From assembly GCA_029194535.1 (NCBI GenBank), contig JARFXR010000001.1, positions 434,001 through 498,000 on the forward strand: a DNA stretch of 64,000 nucleotides, written 5' to 3'. Below, in pieces: positions 1 through 9,876 of this stretch. The position numbers and the translations under genes are program-made. The notes beneath the pieces are model-generated. The model did no database searches. It worked only from the letters and a program-made list of their open reading frames with translations, and was not told the DNA's origin. How positions within the stretch are numbered: the first letter of the stretch is position 1; each line of letters opens with the position of its first letter. Source of the DNA: Nitrospira sp. (lineage in GTDB: Bacteria; Nitrospirota; Nitrospiria; Nitrospirales; Nitrospiraceae).

Positions 1-95
1 ATGTACGACGTCTCATTGACGGCCTGTTCGCCCTCCCCTAGAATTCAAGCGGACTTTCCGCTCCACGCCACGTCTCGCGACGGGAGGCTCCTCTC

Positions 96-2798
96 ATGAG
101 CCAGGAACGACCGAATCCCGACGCACTCCTTGAACGGGTTCGCGCCGAGGAAGCCAGACGGTCGGAAGGCAAACTGAAAGTCTTCTTCGGAGCCAATCCC
201 GGTGTGGGGAAAACCTATGCCATGTTGGAAGCGGCCCAGGAGCAACGGCGCGATGGCACGGACGTGGTCATCGGCCTCGTGGAAACGCACGGGCGTCCAG
301 ATACCGACGCGCTGGTGAACGGCCTTGAAGTCTTGCCTCGCCGCGCGGTCGATTACCGCGGCACCGTACTTCATGAGTTCGATCTCGATGGAGCCCTGGC
401 GCGACGTCCCACCGTGATCCTACTCGATGAGCTGGCTCACACCAATGCCCCAGGACTCCGTCATGAGAAACGATGGCGGGATGTTCAGGAGCTCCTGAAG
501 GCCGGCATCACCGTCTACACGACGGTGAACGTGCAGCACCTCGAGAGCTTGAACGACGTGGTGGCGCAGATCACCGGGGTGCGCGTGCGCGAGACGGTGC
601 CGGACTCCGTGTTGGAGCGGGCCGATGACGTAGAGCTCATCGATTTGCCTCCCGATGATCTGTTGCAACGACTCAGGGACGGCAAGGTGTATGTTCCTGA
701 ACAGATCCAGCATGCCATTCAGAATTTCTTCACGAAAGGGAACCTGATCGCACTCAGGGAACTTGCCTTGCGGCGCACCGCCGAGCGCGTCGACCAGCAG
801 ATGGAAGTCTATCGCCGCGACCACGCGGTGATCCGAACCTGGCCGGCGGCGGAAACCATTATGGTGTGCGTCAACATGAAACCCCGCGGCCCGCGACTGA
901 TCAGATCCGCGCGTCAGATGGCCGCCGGACTGCACGCCAAATGGATCGCCGTGTACGTTCAGATTCCCCGACATCTTCGCTTGCCGCAGCGAGAACGAGA
1001 ACGTCTGTCGCAGACCATGCGACTGGCGGAGCAGCTCGGCGCCGAAACGGCGACCTTGACCGGCGAGAATGTGGCGCAGGAACTGTTGAGTTACGCGCGT
1101 CGCCGCAACGTCACCAAGATCATCGTAGGCAAGCCGGTACGGTCGTCGTGGAAGGAGTGGGTCTTCGGCTCCGTCGTATCGGACCTCGTCCATCAGAGCG
1201 GGGACATCGATATCTATGTGATCACGGGGGAAGCCGGGGAAGGTCAGCCTCTGGCCCGGCGGAGTTTTCAGCGAACCAGCGATCTGTCGGGATACGGATA
1301 CGCATCCTTAGGAGTGCTGGGCGCGACCGCGATCGCCTGGGCGATGTTTCCGTATTTCGGATCCGCCAATCTCATCATGATGTATCTCATCGCCGTGGTC
1401 GTCGTGGCGATCCGCTGCGGCCGCGGCCCGTCGGTGCTCGCTTCCTTTCTGAGCGTCGGGGCGTTCGACGTCTTTTTCGTTCCGCCGTACTTCTCCTTCG
1501 CGGTTTCGGACATTCAATACCTGTTGACCTTCGGCGTGATGCTGGTTGTCGCGCTGGTCATCAGCAATCTCGCCATCCGGATTCGACAGCAAGCCGAGTT
1601 GGCGAGGGCCAGGGAACAGCGGACGAGCGTACTCTACGCGATGAGTCGGGATCTCGCGACCCACCGAGGGACGGGAGTGTTGACGCGGCTCGCAGTGCAA
1701 CACCTGCGTGAGGTGTTCGACAGTCAGGTGGCGATCTTCCTGGCCGACTCAGACAAGCGGGTCCGGCTTCAACTGGGTGAACACCTGTATTTCGAGTTCG
1801 ACCCCAAAGAATCCGGCGTGGCTCAGTGGGTGTTCGACCACAACGAGCCTGCCGGCCTCGGAACCGATACGCTGCCCGGGGCCAACGGACTCTATCTACC
1901 CTTGGTGGCGTCGACGGGACCGATCGGAGTGGTGGCCGTACGGCCGAAGGCTCCCGGTCCCTTGCTTGACTCCGACGCGTTGCACTTGCTCGAATCGCTT
2001 GTCAGTCAGATTGCATTGGCGATCGAGCGCACCCGCCTCTCCGAAGAGGCGCACAACGCGCAGGTACAGGCGGAGACCGAGCGGATGCGGAACGCGATTC
2101 TCAGTTCGGTGTCGCATGATCTGCGGACCCCGCTCGCCACCATCACCGGCGCCGCCAGCGGCCTGGTCGAGGAGCACGGGCAGCTGGACTCTTCGGCTCG
2201 TCTCGATCTCGCCCGATCGATCTGCCGGGAGGCCGACCGCCTGGACCGCCTGCTCAAGAACCTGCTCGACATGATGCGTATCGAGGCCGGAGCGGTGCAG
2301 CTGAGCAAGGAATGGCATCCGGTGGACGAAATCGTCGGGGCGGCTCTTGCGCGGGTGGAGGGGCGATTGCGCGCCCACACCGTCCACACCGCGTTTCCCC
2401 CCGACCTGCCGCTCATGCTGGTCGACGGCGTCCTGCTTGAACAGGCCCTCATCAATCTGCTTGAGAATGCGGCGAAATATGCGCCCTCAGGGAGCACGAT
2501 TGATCTGTCCGCATCGGCAGGCGATCGTGAGATCGTGGTCGAGGTCGCCGATCGAGGCCCTGGTCTCCCGGAGGGGGAAGAGACTCGCATCTTCGACAAG
2601 TTCTATCGAGGCAAGATGGCGCGCGGAGGAGGTGTCGGATTGGGACTGACGATATGTCGCGGGGTCGTGGAGGCGCACGGCGGACGCATTTGGGCCGAGA
2701 ACCGCCGGGGAGGAGGGGCGATTTTCCGCTTCGCGATTCCCCTGCCGGAGCAGCAACCGTCCATGGAATCGGAACAGGCCGAGGTCAGGACGGTCTGA
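96..2798 (+). CDS. kdpD: Sensor histidine kinase KdpD
   Basis: This 900-aa inner-membrane sensor kinase senses potassium limitation or turgor and phosphorylates KdpE to induce the Kdp potassium pump. The N-terminal KdpD domain has a Walker A motif, GANPGVGKT, near residue 35. A universal-stress-like domain (about 250-370) follows, then a DUF4118 membrane region with about four hydrophobic helices (about 400-500) and a GAF-like stretch (about 520-640). The HisKA H-box [10 protein letters not shown] puts the phospho-accepting His near residue 674. The HATPase domain shows the N-box [11 protein letters not shown] and G-boxes DRGPGLP and GVGLGLTIC. Length matches the family. The start has GGGAGG 8 nt upstream. 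kdpE follows after 41 bp. The kdpFABC structural genes are not in the window; they may lie upstream. Confidence 0.97.
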   Translation: MSQERPNPDALLERVRAEEARRSEGKLKVFFGANPGVGKTYAMLEAAQEQRRDGTDVVIGLVETHGRPDTDALVNGLEVLPRRAVDYRGTVLHEFDLDGALARRPTVILLDELAHTNAPGLRHEKRWRDVQELLKAGITVYTTVNVQHLESLNDVVAQITGVRVRETVPDSVLERADDVELIDLPPDDLLQRLRDGKVYVPEQIQHAIQNFFTKGNLIALRELALRRTAERVDQQMEVYRRDHAVIRTWPAAETIMVCVNMKPRGPRLIRSARQMAAGLHAKWIAVYVQIPRHLRLPQRERERLSQTMRLAEQLGAETATLTGENVAQELLSYARRRNVTKIIVGKPVRSSWKEWVFGSVVSDLVHQSGDIDIYVITGEAGEGQPLARRSFQRTSDLSGYGYASLGVLGATAIAWAMFPYFGSANLIMMYLIAVVVVAIRCGRGPSVLASFLSVGAFDVFFVPPYFSFAVSDIQYLLTFGVMLVVALVISNLAIRIRQQAELARAREQRTSVLYAMSRDLATHRGTGVLTRLAVQHLREVFDSQVAIFLADSDKRVRLQLGEHLYFEFDPKESGVAQWVFDHNEPAGLGTDTLPGANGLYLPLVASTGPIGVVAVRPKAPGPLLDSDALHLLESLVSQIALAIERTRLSEEAHNAQVQAETERMRNAILSSVSHDLRTPLATITGAASGLVEEHGQLDSSARLDLARSICREADRLDRLLKNLLDMMRIEAGAVQLSKEWHPVDEIVGAALARVEGRLRAHTVHTAFPPDLPLMLVDGVLLEQALINLLENAAKYAPSGSTIDLSASAGDREIVVEVADRGPGLPEGEETRIFDKFYRGKMARGGGVGLGLTICRGVVEAHGGRIWAENRRGGGAIFRFAIPLPEQQPSMESEQAEVRTV

Positions 2799-2839
2799 TC
2801 GATTCCGAACACTATAGTCACCGAGAGGCAATCCCCGTG

Positions 2840-3535
2840 ATGTCCGGACAGGAAGTCGCAGTGCTTGTCATAGAAGATGAACCGGAGATCCGGCGATTTC
2901 TCCGCACCACATTGCCCGCACACGGCTTTCGATTGATAGAAGCGACGACGGGACAGGACGGCCTCACTGAAGCCAGGGCGCGAAACCCGGATCTGATCTT
3001 ACTCGATCTCGGTCTGCCCGATCTTGACGGAACCGAGGTGATTCGCCAGGTGCGGGAATGGACGGCCACGCCGATCATCGTGCTGTCCGCCCGGGAGCAG
3101 GAGCAGATGAAAGTCGGAGCGCTCGATCAGGGTGCCGATGATTACGTGACCAAGCCGTTCGGGGTTCACGAGCTTCTGGCTCGGATGCGCACCGCCTTGA
3201 GGCATGTCGCTCGTGTCGCCGACGCCGGCGAGTCGGTGTTTTCGGTCGAGGGATTGCGTGTTGATCTCGGACGGCGACAGGTGTTCGTGTCGGGCAAGGA
3301 AATCCATCTCACTCCGATCGAATACAAGCTGCTCACGGCGCTCGTCCGCCATGCCGGGAAGGTCCTGACCCATCGCCAATTGCTGAAGGAGGTGTGGGGT
3401 CCGTTGCACGTCGATGAATCTCATTACCTGCGAGTCTACATGCGACAACTTCGGAACAAGGTCGAGACCAATCCCGCGCAACCACGGTACCTGGTCACGG
3501 AGTTGGGGGTGGGGTATCGACTCAAGACGGACTGA
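2840..3535 (+). CDS. kdpE: Response regulator KdpE (OmpR family)
   Basis: This 231-aa OmpR/PhoB-type response regulator is the partner of KdpD. The receiver domain shows the acidic pocket E12-D13, the phospho-acceptor D56 in LILLDLGLPD, and the conserved Lys in DDYVTKPFG. The C-terminal winged helix (about 130-230) contains LTPIEYKLLTALVRHAGKVL and ends LVTELGVGYRL, as in KdpE. The open frame extends upstream into kdpD, but the ATG at 2840 begins directly before the receiver fold, so it is chosen. The gene lies 41 bp downstream of kdpD and is presumably cotranscribed. It ends 4 bp before the stop of the convergent barrel gene. Confidence 0.96.
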   Translation: MSGQEVAVLVIEDEPEIRRFLRTTLPAHGFRLIEATTGQDGLTEARARNPDLILLDLGLPDLDGTEVIRQVREWTATPIIVLSAREQEQMKVGALDQGADDYVTKPFGVHELLARMRTALRHVARVADAGESVFSVEGLRVDLGRRQVFVSGKEIHLTPIEYKLLTALVRHAGKVLTHRQLLKEVWGPLHVDESHYLRVYMRQLRNKVETNPAQPRYLVTELGVGYRLKTD

Positions 3536-3539
3536 GGCA

Positions 3540-4751
3540 TTACGGCGAGTCGAGGGTCCCGACGATCGAAAAAATCAGCATCTGCTGCCCCGGTGTGAGC
3601 ACGTTGTTCGTACCCTTGAAGAATCCCCCGCCTGGTCCGGTGGAGTCGTCGTACCGGTATTCCAGCCGGCAGATCGTATTGGTCCGTTGGTAGGGAATCC
3701 GGTACTCGCCCGTGGTCGTGATGGCCTTGATGAATTGCTCGGATCCTGTCATCAGCCCGTTTCGGTCCCAATAGAGCTCAGGCCTGACCGACACCGCCCA
3801 GGGGCCGATGATGCGCCATTGTGTTTCCAGGGCGGCTCCCGTGTAGAAATCCCGAGGGTTGCCGGCCACGGACGCATTTCTCTGTGTCCCGACCTGATAG
3901 TCGATGGCCAGAGTGACGCGGTCTCTTTTCCATTCGATGATGCTGTCCGAGAAGAAACGCCAAAATTCTATCGCCGTGTCGGACTGATCGGGTCCGTAAT
4001 AGACCGTTTCTTTGAAGGTCCAAGTCGGAGCCGGCTTGTACTGCACCTGCCCTCCGTAGCTCGGGACGCTGTTCGAATTTTCCAGGTGGAAGTAGTCATT
4101 GATGATGAAGAAGGCTCCGGTCCACCGGTCGTTGAACGAGTAGACGGCATTGACTCCAAACATCAGGTAGGGCGAATAGTCGGCGATCCATGCGCGCGTG
4201 TAGTTGCTGTTGTCTTTGGCATACAGCGATTCGTATCCGATAAAGCTGTTGAACAATCCCGCTTGAACCGTGAGCCCATTCCCGACGGGAGCCAGATAGG
4301 ACACATTTGCCCGTCCGAAGTGGCGCCAGACATCGGAATCCGGCACCTCGGGTAGTCCGACCGCGAATCCGAAGGCCTTCGAGTCCTCACCGGCCTGCAC
4401 CAGCAACTCCGTCCCCCATCGAGACGATTCAGTCGCATCTTTACGCACGTAACCCCCTACCATGTTCAAATTCAGCTCGTTGACCTTCGGTGTCGTGCTG
4501 CGATCACGGAACACATGATTCGCTGGGAAATTGAAGTCGAGCGAATAGCCGAGATCGATGAATCCTCCGTAGTGCCAGAGGAGCTTATCGAAGTGTGCCG
4601 ACTCAACGGGTGATTCTGCCGGAACTCCCGAGACGGAGGAGCCGTCGGCGAACGGTCGAGACGTCTGTTCTTCCGCCGACGCCGGAACTGGAATGATGGC
4701 GGCGATCAACCAGACGGCCAGACCGCCCCTCCGCAATGGGTTCCAGTTCAC
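3540..4751 (-). CDS. Outer-membrane beta-barrel protein (BBP2/OmpL-like porin)
   Basis: The product is a 403-aa predicted outer-membrane barrel of the putative beta-barrel porin-2 type. The GTG at 4751 is preferred over the ATG at 4862 because it has a strong GAGGAGGAG ribosome site and opens directly into a signal peptide (LRRGGLAVWLIAAIIPVPASA). The mature chain has alternating aromatic/polar strands and family-like stretches such as GGFIDLGYSLDFNFPANH, ESRWGTELLVQAG, YYGPDQSDTAIEFWRFFSDS and a closing LIFSIVGTLDSP. It is clearly paralogous to the divergent gene at 4911, sharing the NHVFR/NHQWR, YGPDQS and RFFSDSI..EWKR blocks in the same order. Substrate is unknown. Proximity to kdpDE suggests, but does not show, an osmotic or ion-related role. 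Confidence 0.85.
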   Translation of the reverse strand: MNWNPLRRGGLAVWLIAAIIPVPASAEEQTSRPFADGSSVSGVPAESPVESAHFDKLLWHYGGFIDLGYSLDFNFPANHVFRDRSTTPKVNELNLNMVGGYVRKDATESSRWGTELLVQAGEDSKAFGFAVGLPEVPDSDVWRHFGRANVSYLAPVGNGLTVQAGLFNSFIGYESLYAKDNSNYTRAWIADYSPYLMFGVNAVYSFNDRWTGAFFIINDYFHLENSNSVPSYGGQVQYKPAPTWTFKETVYYGPDQSDTAIEFWRFFSDSIIEWKRDRVTLAIDYQVGTQRNASVAGNPRDFYTGAALETQWRIIGPWAVSVRPELYWDRNGLMTGSEQFIKAITTTGEYRIPYQRTNTICRLEYRYDDSTGPGGGFFKGTNNVLTPGQQMLIFSIVGTLDSP

Positions 4752-4910
4752 TCGAACGGCTCCTCCTCTTCGTGTACGGCTCGTGTCAACGACGCCTGCT
4801 GCCGAGTCCACCGAACACGATAGCGCATTCTCCGTCAAAATGAGGTAAAAAGATGAAGTCAACGCGTGAGGAACGCATCAAGTCCGGAGAGAGCTATCCG
4901 TTTGTAACGG

Positions 4911-6179
4911 ATGAGTTCGATCGTCAAGGGAACCACTGCAATCGTGCGGGCGGGAGTGATCGTCGATCTCCTGAGATTTGGCACACTTTCCGCCATGATG
5001 TTCGTTTCAGCCTGGCCGGCTGGAGCTTTGCCGGCAGACCAGGAGCAGGGTTCGGCTGTTCCGGTCAGGCAAACAGAATCTGACGCCGCTCGAAGTGATG
5101 AAAAGCCGAGATCGCTCTGGCGCTATGGCCTCTATCTTGATCTGAGCTACGCAGTCGACTTCAACTTCCCCGAGAATCATCAGTGGCGCAGCAAGGTCAC
5201 GACACAGCGGGTCAACGATCCGAATCTCAACATGGCGCTGGCTTATGTCAGGAAGGACGCCAATGAATCGTCCCGTTGGGGGATGGAGTTTGCCCTTCAA
5301 ACCGGGCGCGATGTGGACGGAGAGGTCCCTAATGCCAGCAACCGGTTCGGGGACCCTTATGAGTCGGCTGATACCTTCAGTCACTTTTCCCGTGCCAATG
5401 TGTCCTATCTCGCACCGATCGGAACAGGTCTCACGCTCACGGCAGGGTTGTTCAACAGCTTCATCGGCTACGAATCGTTCTATGCCAAGAACAACTTCAA
5501 TTATACGAGAGCGTATATATCGGATTATGCGCCCTATTTCATGTTCGGAGCGTCCGCGCAGTACCGGTTCAGCGAAACGGTCAAGACCGTGTTCTACATC
5601 ATCAACCGATACAACTTCCTCTCAGACCCCAACAACCTTCCCGGTTATGGTACACAGGTCAGTTGGGCGGCTTCGCCGGAGCTGACCTTCACCCAAAACC
5701 TCTACTACGGACCGGATCAGTCGAATACTCAGCTCAAATATTGGCGCTTCTTCTCGGACAGCATTCTGGAGTGGAAACGCGGCGATGTCACGATCGCGAT
5801 GGCCTACGACATCGGTACCGAACGCGCGATCCCGGAGGCGGGGGGAGAACAGGAGTTGTGGACGGGAGGCGCGATCTGGACCCGTTGGCAATTGGCGCGG
5901 CTCTGGGCGGTCGCAGTGCGACCTGAGCTGTACTATGACCCGAACGGGACATTAACGGGCGCGAAACAGTTCATCAAGGCCGTCACGACCACCTTGGAGT
6001 ACAAATGGGAATACGCCTGGACGACCACGATCTTTCGTCTCGAATACCGGTTCGACAATTCCACAGGACCACAAGGAGGATTCTACACAGGGGGGCAGGT
6101 CGCTCCCGGTGTCATCGGACTGACTCCATCTCAGAATCTCCTGTTCTTTTCAGCGCTCTGGAGCTTTGATTCTCGATGA
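4911..6179 (+). CDS. Outer-membrane beta-barrel protein (BBP2/OmpL-like porin), paralogue
   Basis: This 422-aa predicted barrel is paralogous to the minus-strand gene ending at 4751. A hydrophobic N-terminal segment (AGVIVDLLRFGTLSAMMFVSAWPAGALPA) fits a signal peptide. The barrel has LYLDLSYAVDFNFPENH, SFIGYESFYAKNNFNYTRAY, LYYGPDQSNTQLKYWRFFSD and a terminal LLFFSALWSFDSR ending near aromatic residues, as outer-membrane proteins do. The two genes are divergent, separated by about 160 bp that must hold both promoters; I see no clear -35/-10 pair there. Its 3' end overlaps the convergent lipoprotein gene by 68 bp. Function is inferred from fold only. Confidence 0.85.
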   Translation: MSSIVKGTTAIVRAGVIVDLLRFGTLSAMMFVSAWPAGALPADQEQGSAVPVRQTESDAARSDEKPRSLWRYGLYLDLSYAVDFNFPENHQWRSKVTTQRVNDPNLNMALAYVRKDANESSRWGMEFALQTGRDVDGEVPNASNRFGDPYESADTFSHFSRANVSYLAPIGTGLTLTAGLFNSFIGYESFYAKNNFNYTRAYISDYAPYFMFGASAQYRFSETVKTVFYIINRYNFLSDPNNLPGYGTQVSWAASPELTFTQNLYYGPDQSNTQLKYWRFFSDSILEWKRGDVTIAMAYDIGTERAIPEAGGEQELWTGGAIWTRWQLARLWAVAVRPELYYDPNGTLTGAKQFIKAVTTTLEYKWEYAWTTTIFRLEYRFDNSTGPQGGFYTGGQVAPGVIGLTPSQNLLFFSALWSFDSR

Positions 6180-6903
6180 CGGGCCGGTCGGCCTGTGGGG
6201 ACTTCCGGATGCGCTTGAGTCCTTCCGTCATCTTGCGCTCCAAATCCTCCAGCGCTCTCGCTTTCGCTTGCTCGACCGCCTCTTCATCGTCCAATAACGC
6301 GGCGGGCCCGACCGTATGGGCCCGGCCCTGCGCTTCCGCTTCGAACAGGAAGGAGCCGCTCTTGACGTCCCACAGAGAGCCGCGCACCAGACACAGCGCG
6401 TCACTGTGAGTTCCATCGGCAAAGTAGGCCCCCAGGATGGTCCAATACAGCCACGACGCCTTGTAGTTGTTGTAACGATCAACCGCCCCGGCCCCATCGA
6501 GCACCAGCAACAGATCGGCTCCGTACCGTGCGGCCGAATCACGGAGCCGGGACAACTGAAATCCTTTCAACGACGAACGGGGGATGTACTGAGCGCCCTG
6601 CAGATCGCCGCGTGCTACCAAGACCTTTGCCCAGGCCAATACGTGGTCGCGATTCCGATCCGTCCATTGGAAATCGTGCGGAAGGATCCCCGCGCGTTTA
6701 AGGTATAGCCCCAGGGTCGGAGGATCGGTCCGGAGGTAAGACGACGGCGCCGGCGACGTGCCTGATGGAGTTTCGAATTGACCGGCCTCTTCACGAAGAA
6801 TCTCTTGCAATGGTTCGACCGGGAGGCCTCGGCTGCTGCTGCAGGCCGCCAAGAAGCAAAGGAAGCCGAGGAGAACGTAGGACAGGATGGGTCGGCGTAG
6901 CAT
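6112..6903 (-). CDS. Predicted lipoprotein of unknown function
   Basis: This 263-aa protein has a lipoprotein signal: MLRRPILSYVLLGFLCFLAAC with the lipidated Cys at residue 21, followed by SSS. The mature part includes ARYGADLLLVLDGAG and SWLYWTILGAYFADGTHSDALCLVRGSLWDVKSGSFLFEAEAQG. That pattern resembles envelope proteins that compute a per-call string or property rather than enzymes. The C-terminus is charged and probably helical (EAVEQAKARALEDLERKMTEGLKRI). I do not recognise a named family. The gene directly follows the 154-aa secreted protein gene on the same strand (3-bp gap), so the two likely form an operon. The 3' end overlaps the barrel gene on the other strand. Confidence 0.75.
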   Translation of the reverse strand: MLRRPILSYVLLGFLCFLAACSSSRGLPVEPLQEILREEAGQFETPSGTSPAPSSYLRTDPPTLGLYLKRAGILPHDFQWTDRNRDHVLAWAKVLVARGDLQGAQYIPRSSLKGFQLSRLRDSAARYGADLLLVLDGAGAVDRYNNYKASWLYWTILGAYFADGTHSDALCLVRGSLWDVKSGSFLFEAEAQGRAHTVGPAALLDDEEAVEQAKARALEDLERKMTEGLKRIRKSPQADRPVIENQSSRALKRTGDSEMESVR

Positions 6904-6906
6904 CGG

Positions 6907-7371
6907 TTACTCGCTCAAGGGAGTGATCTGGTCGGCGACGGCCTGCACCACGCCTTCACGTTCCGCCGCCACCTGAAGGCCCTGGAAGCTGAGATAGTAT
7001 CCGCCGTGGCTCGGAGCCTGGATCGTCGCGCGAAGCTCGATCCGTGCTCCGTCCTCCACGTCCGGATCCTTCACGATCGGCATGCCGCACTGGCCGAACA
7101 CCGCGACGCCGATGGATGCCGTGTCGTCCTCCAAGTGGAACAGGTAGGCTCCATAGCAAGTCGTGCCGGCCGGGAGTTTGTACGGATCAAGCGGTTGCAC
7201 GTTCCTGACCGTCCCCTGCAGCACCACTTGCTTGAGATGAAAGACGCGCGGTTGTTCCAAAATCTCGCGCACGCTGAGGGGATCCGCCTCGGCCGTCGCG
7301 GGGAACCGGAAAGAGAAGCAGAGGCATGCCGCAAGGAACAGCAACACGAAGGCCTGAGAGATGCGTGTCAT
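6907..7371 (-). CDS. Small secreted protein, possibly OB-fold
   Basis: The product is a 154-aa exported protein with a signal peptide at residues 1-28 (AFVLLFLAACLCFSFRFPATAEA). The mature part begins DPLSVREILEQPRVFHLKQVVLQGTVRNVQ. It continues with CYGAYLFHLEDDTASIGVAVFGQCG and GARIELRATIQAPS. A strand pattern of 'VVLQGTV..., ...F.L.D....I.V...G, ...G..I.L.A.I' is typical of nucleic-acid-binding or YdeI/BOF-type OB folds, but I cannot assign a family. Two cysteines (CYGAY, GQCGM) could pair in the periplasm. It is the first gene of a probable two-gene unit with the lipoprotein gene at 6112. Confidence 0.72.
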   Translation of the reverse strand: MTRISQAFVLLFLAACLCFSFRFPATAEADPLSVREILEQPRVFHLKQVVLQGTVRNVQPLDPYKLPAGTTCYGAYLFHLEDDTASIGVAVFGQCGMPIVKDPDVEDGARIELRATIQAPSHGGYYLSFQGLQVAAEREGVVQAVADQITPLSE

Positions 7372-7442
7372 AGCGCGTCATTCTAGCATGCCCCGAACGC
7401 CGGAGCCGCGGACGTTCTCTTTCGTCCGAGCCGGACAGCCGC

Positions 7443-7448
7443 TATAAT
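7443..7448 (+). promoter_or_regulatory. Candidate -10 element upstream of M20 peptidase gene
   Basis: A perfect TATAAT lies 29 bp upstream of the peptidase ATG. No good -35 hexamer is visible at 16-18 bp distance, so this is only a possible promoter. Confidence 0.3.
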
Positions 7449-7476
7449 CCGCGACGATCTTGTGGAGGACCTGATC

Positions 7477-8841
7477 ATGAGCCTGAATGCCGCTCTCGAG
7501 AAATATGTGCCGGATTGCCGCACGCGGTTTGAAGACCTGCTCGGGCAGATGGTCGAGATCCCGTCGATCAGCATGGATCCGGCGCGCGCGGGCGACATCC
7601 GACGCATGGCGACCATGGCCGTCGACGTGCTGAGGGGATTGGATGCAGATGCTCGGATTGTGGAAACCGGCGGCTATCCGATCGTATCTGGCGGCTGGAT
7701 GACCGGCTCACATCATCCCACCGTGACGATCTACAACCACATGGACGTCCAGCCGGCGCAAGAGGCGGAGTGGACGAGAGACCCGTTCGCCTTCGCGAAC
7801 GAGAGCGGCATCTATCGAGGTCGCGGTGCCACGGACGACAAAGGACCGGCACTCTCCGCCCTCTTTGGAGCCCGATTGGCGGTAGAGCAGGGCGTACCGA
7901 TCAACATCCGGTTCCTCTGGGAGCTGGAGGAAGAAATCGGAAGCCCCCATTTCGCCGCGGGACTGAAGGACCGCGACGCGGTTCCGCGTCCCGATTCGGT
8001 GATCGTGTCCGACACAATCTGGATTGCGAAGGGGCGGCCGGCCGTGCCCTATGGATTGCGCGGCTTGATCGGAGCCAGACTGACTCTTCGCACCGGTTCA
8101 AAGGACGCGCATTCCGGTGTAACGGGAGGCGCGGCCAGAAACCCTCTGGCCGAATTGATGGACGTGGCGCTGGCCTGCGTGAATGCCAAGACGGGAGAGG
8201 TCAGGATTCCCGGATTCTACAAGGACGTCATCGCTCCGACCAAGGCGGAGATCGCAAGTTTCTTGAGATCCGGGTTCGAGGTGAGGCGGTTCAAAACGGC
8301 CTACGGATTCCACTCGCTGCGGACGGAGATTCCCGCGGAAGTGACCCGCCGGATCTGGGCCGCACCGACGTTCGAGATTCACGGCTTGACGGGTGGCTAT
8401 CACGGCCCCGGCGTGAAAACCATCGTGCCCGGCCACGGCGAGCTGAAAGTCAGCATGAGGCTCGTGCCGAATCAGACTCCGGAAAAGATCTTCGCGTTGC
8501 TGAAGGCGCACGTGCGGAAGCTCAATCCGAACGTCCGCGTGGAGCCGGAAGGGATGCTGCATCCCTTCAAGGGCAGCTTCGACGGCCCCTATGTGGACTG
8601 CGTAAGGCGCGCGGCGAAGGCGGGATTCGGCAAAGAGCCGGCCTTCATTCGTGAGGGCGGCTCGATCGGCGCCGTCGTGACGATGCAGAAGATCTGGAAG
8701 GTGCCGATTCTGTTTTTAGGCCTCAGCCTGCCCGAACATGGATACCACGCTCCCAACGAGTACTTCGATTGGGGCCAGGCTTCGGGGGGGATGAAGGCGT
8801 TCGCGCATTATTTTTCGGATCTGGCCCGAATGGGAAAGTAG
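7477..8841 (+). CDS. M20 family metallopeptidase (dipeptidase)
   Basis: This 454-aa cytosolic di-zinc peptidase of the M20 family probably hydrolyses dipeptides. Visible metal and catalytic residues are the His-Asp of YNHMDVQPA, the bridging Asp of GRGATDDKGP, the Glu pair in LWELEEEIGSPHF, the Asp in VIVSDTIW and the late His in LPEHGYHAPNEYF. The dimerisation (lid) domain sits between about 195 and 350. The ATG at 7477 is chosen because GTGGAGGAC supplies a ribosome site; a GTG at 7462 is the alternative. The gene is monocistronic by context, between a divergent operon and the convergent aat gene. Substrate cannot be read from the sequence. Confidence 0.9.
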   Translation: MSLNAALEKYVPDCRTRFEDLLGQMVEIPSISMDPARAGDIRRMATMAVDVLRGLDADARIVETGGYPIVSGGWMTGSHHPTVTIYNHMDVQPAQEAEWTRDPFAFANESGIYRGRGATDDKGPALSALFGARLAVEQGVPINIRFLWELEEEIGSPHFAAGLKDRDAVPRPDSVIVSDTIWIAKGRPAVPYGLRGLIGARLTLRTGSKDAHSGVTGGAARNPLAELMDVALACVNAKTGEVRIPGFYKDVIAPTKAEIASFLRSGFEVRRFKTAYGFHSLRTEIPAEVTRRIWAAPTFEIHGLTGGYHGPGVKTIVPGHGELKVSMRLVPNQTPEKIFALLKAHVRKLNPNVRVEPEGMLHPFKGSFDGPYVDCVRRAAKAGFGKEPAFIREGGSIGAVVTMQKIWKVPILFLGLSLPEHGYHAPNEYFDWGQASGGMKAFAHYFSDLARMGK

Positions 8842-9134
8842 TAGTGCGGGTCCTGTCACCGACCGGCCCGTCCGTCCTTGCTCCACCCATCCCCCAGCAG
8901 GTCCCTTACGCTGCGGCGAACGGGCGCTCTGATCGGCGCCATCCGCCCAGAAAATACCAGCTAAGTGACGCGATAATGCCGAGCAACTAAACCGCCGTTG
9001 CAGTCTTTGGTCCGAGGTGAAACTCGATATCGCACGAGGGTACGCGATCGCCTAAACGACCAAGCAGAACACTTCAATTGCTCTTGCAGCCGCATTGAAT
9101 GCGCGCCTTCTTTCTTTTCCTCAGGAACCTCGAA

Positions 9135-9833
9135 TTAATCAATTGCGTCAAACTCCCAACGCCCCAGGCGGTTGGGGATTGTGAGCGCTGAAGCCAAGTG
9201 GGTGGTGAATTCGCGGCGGGGAATGTTCTCCGCGCCGAAGCGCGTGACGTGGGGAGAGGATTGTTGACAGTCGATGATATGGAATCCCCAGGCGCGGAGT
9301 TGCTGAATCAGCAGCACCAGGGCCACTTTCGATGCGTCATCCACCTTCGTAAACATTGACTCGGCGAAAAAAGCTCCCCCGAGCGCCACGCCGTAAAGTC
9401 CGCCGACTAATTTCTCATCCTTCCACGTTTCGATTGAATGGGCGTAGCCTAACTCGTGAAGCGTCGAATAGGCCTCGACCATCGTCGGAGTGATCCAGGT
9501 GCCTCCCTCCGGATATTGCGGCCGAGGGCCGGCGCATTGAGTCATGACATCCCTGAAGCAGGTATCAAGCGTCACGCGAAACTCGCCGCGCCGAATCGTG
9601 CGTTCCAAGCTACGGGGCACGTGAAGCTTATCTGGAAAGACCACCGCTCGGGGGTCCGGGGACCACCATAAGATAGGCTGATCGTCGTTGTACCAGGGGA
9701 ATATGCCGTGGCGGTAGGCTTCGAGCAACCGTTCCGCTCGCAGATCGCCTCCGACGGCCAACAGACCCTCAGGCGAAGCCGAATCTACAGAAGGAAACTG
9801 CAGATCGTGTGGATCCGAACTCAGCCGGAACAT
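9135..9833 (-). CDS. aat: Leucyl/phenylalanyl-tRNA-protein transferase
   Basis: This 232-aa cytosolic enzyme transfers Leu or Phe from tRNA to N-terminal Arg or Lys of proteins, marking them for ClpS/ClpAP degradation. Diagnostic stretches are FPSVDSASPEGLLAVGGDL, AYRHGIFPWYNDDQPILWWSPDPRAVV, and further on GYAHSIETWKDEKLVGGLYGVALGGAFFAESMF. The end HIIDCQQSSPHVTRFGAENIPRREF also fits. Length is normal. The roughly 290 bp between this gene's stop and the convergent peptidase gene hold nothing I recognise. Confidence 0.95.
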   Translation of the reverse strand: MFRLSSDPHDLQFPSVDSASPEGLLAVGGDLRAERLLEAYRHGIFPWYNDDQPILWWSPDPRAVVFPDKLHVPRSLERTIRRGEFRVTLDTCFRDVMTQCAGPRPQYPEGGTWITPTMVEAYSTLHELGYAHSIETWKDEKLVGGLYGVALGGAFFAESMFTKVDDASKVALVLLIQQLRAWGFHIIDCQQSSPHVTRFGAENIPRREFTTHLASALTIPNRLGRWEFDAID

Positions 9834-9876
9834 GGCCGAGAAGTTACGCCATGATCGACAAAAAGGCTATGGTACG

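Noticed and set aside
1-95. Possible 3' end of an upstream gene (frame ending …LIDGLFALP at 39-41)
   Set aside because: Only 13 codons are in the window, and the sequence does not match the expected KdpC end, so nothing can be supported.
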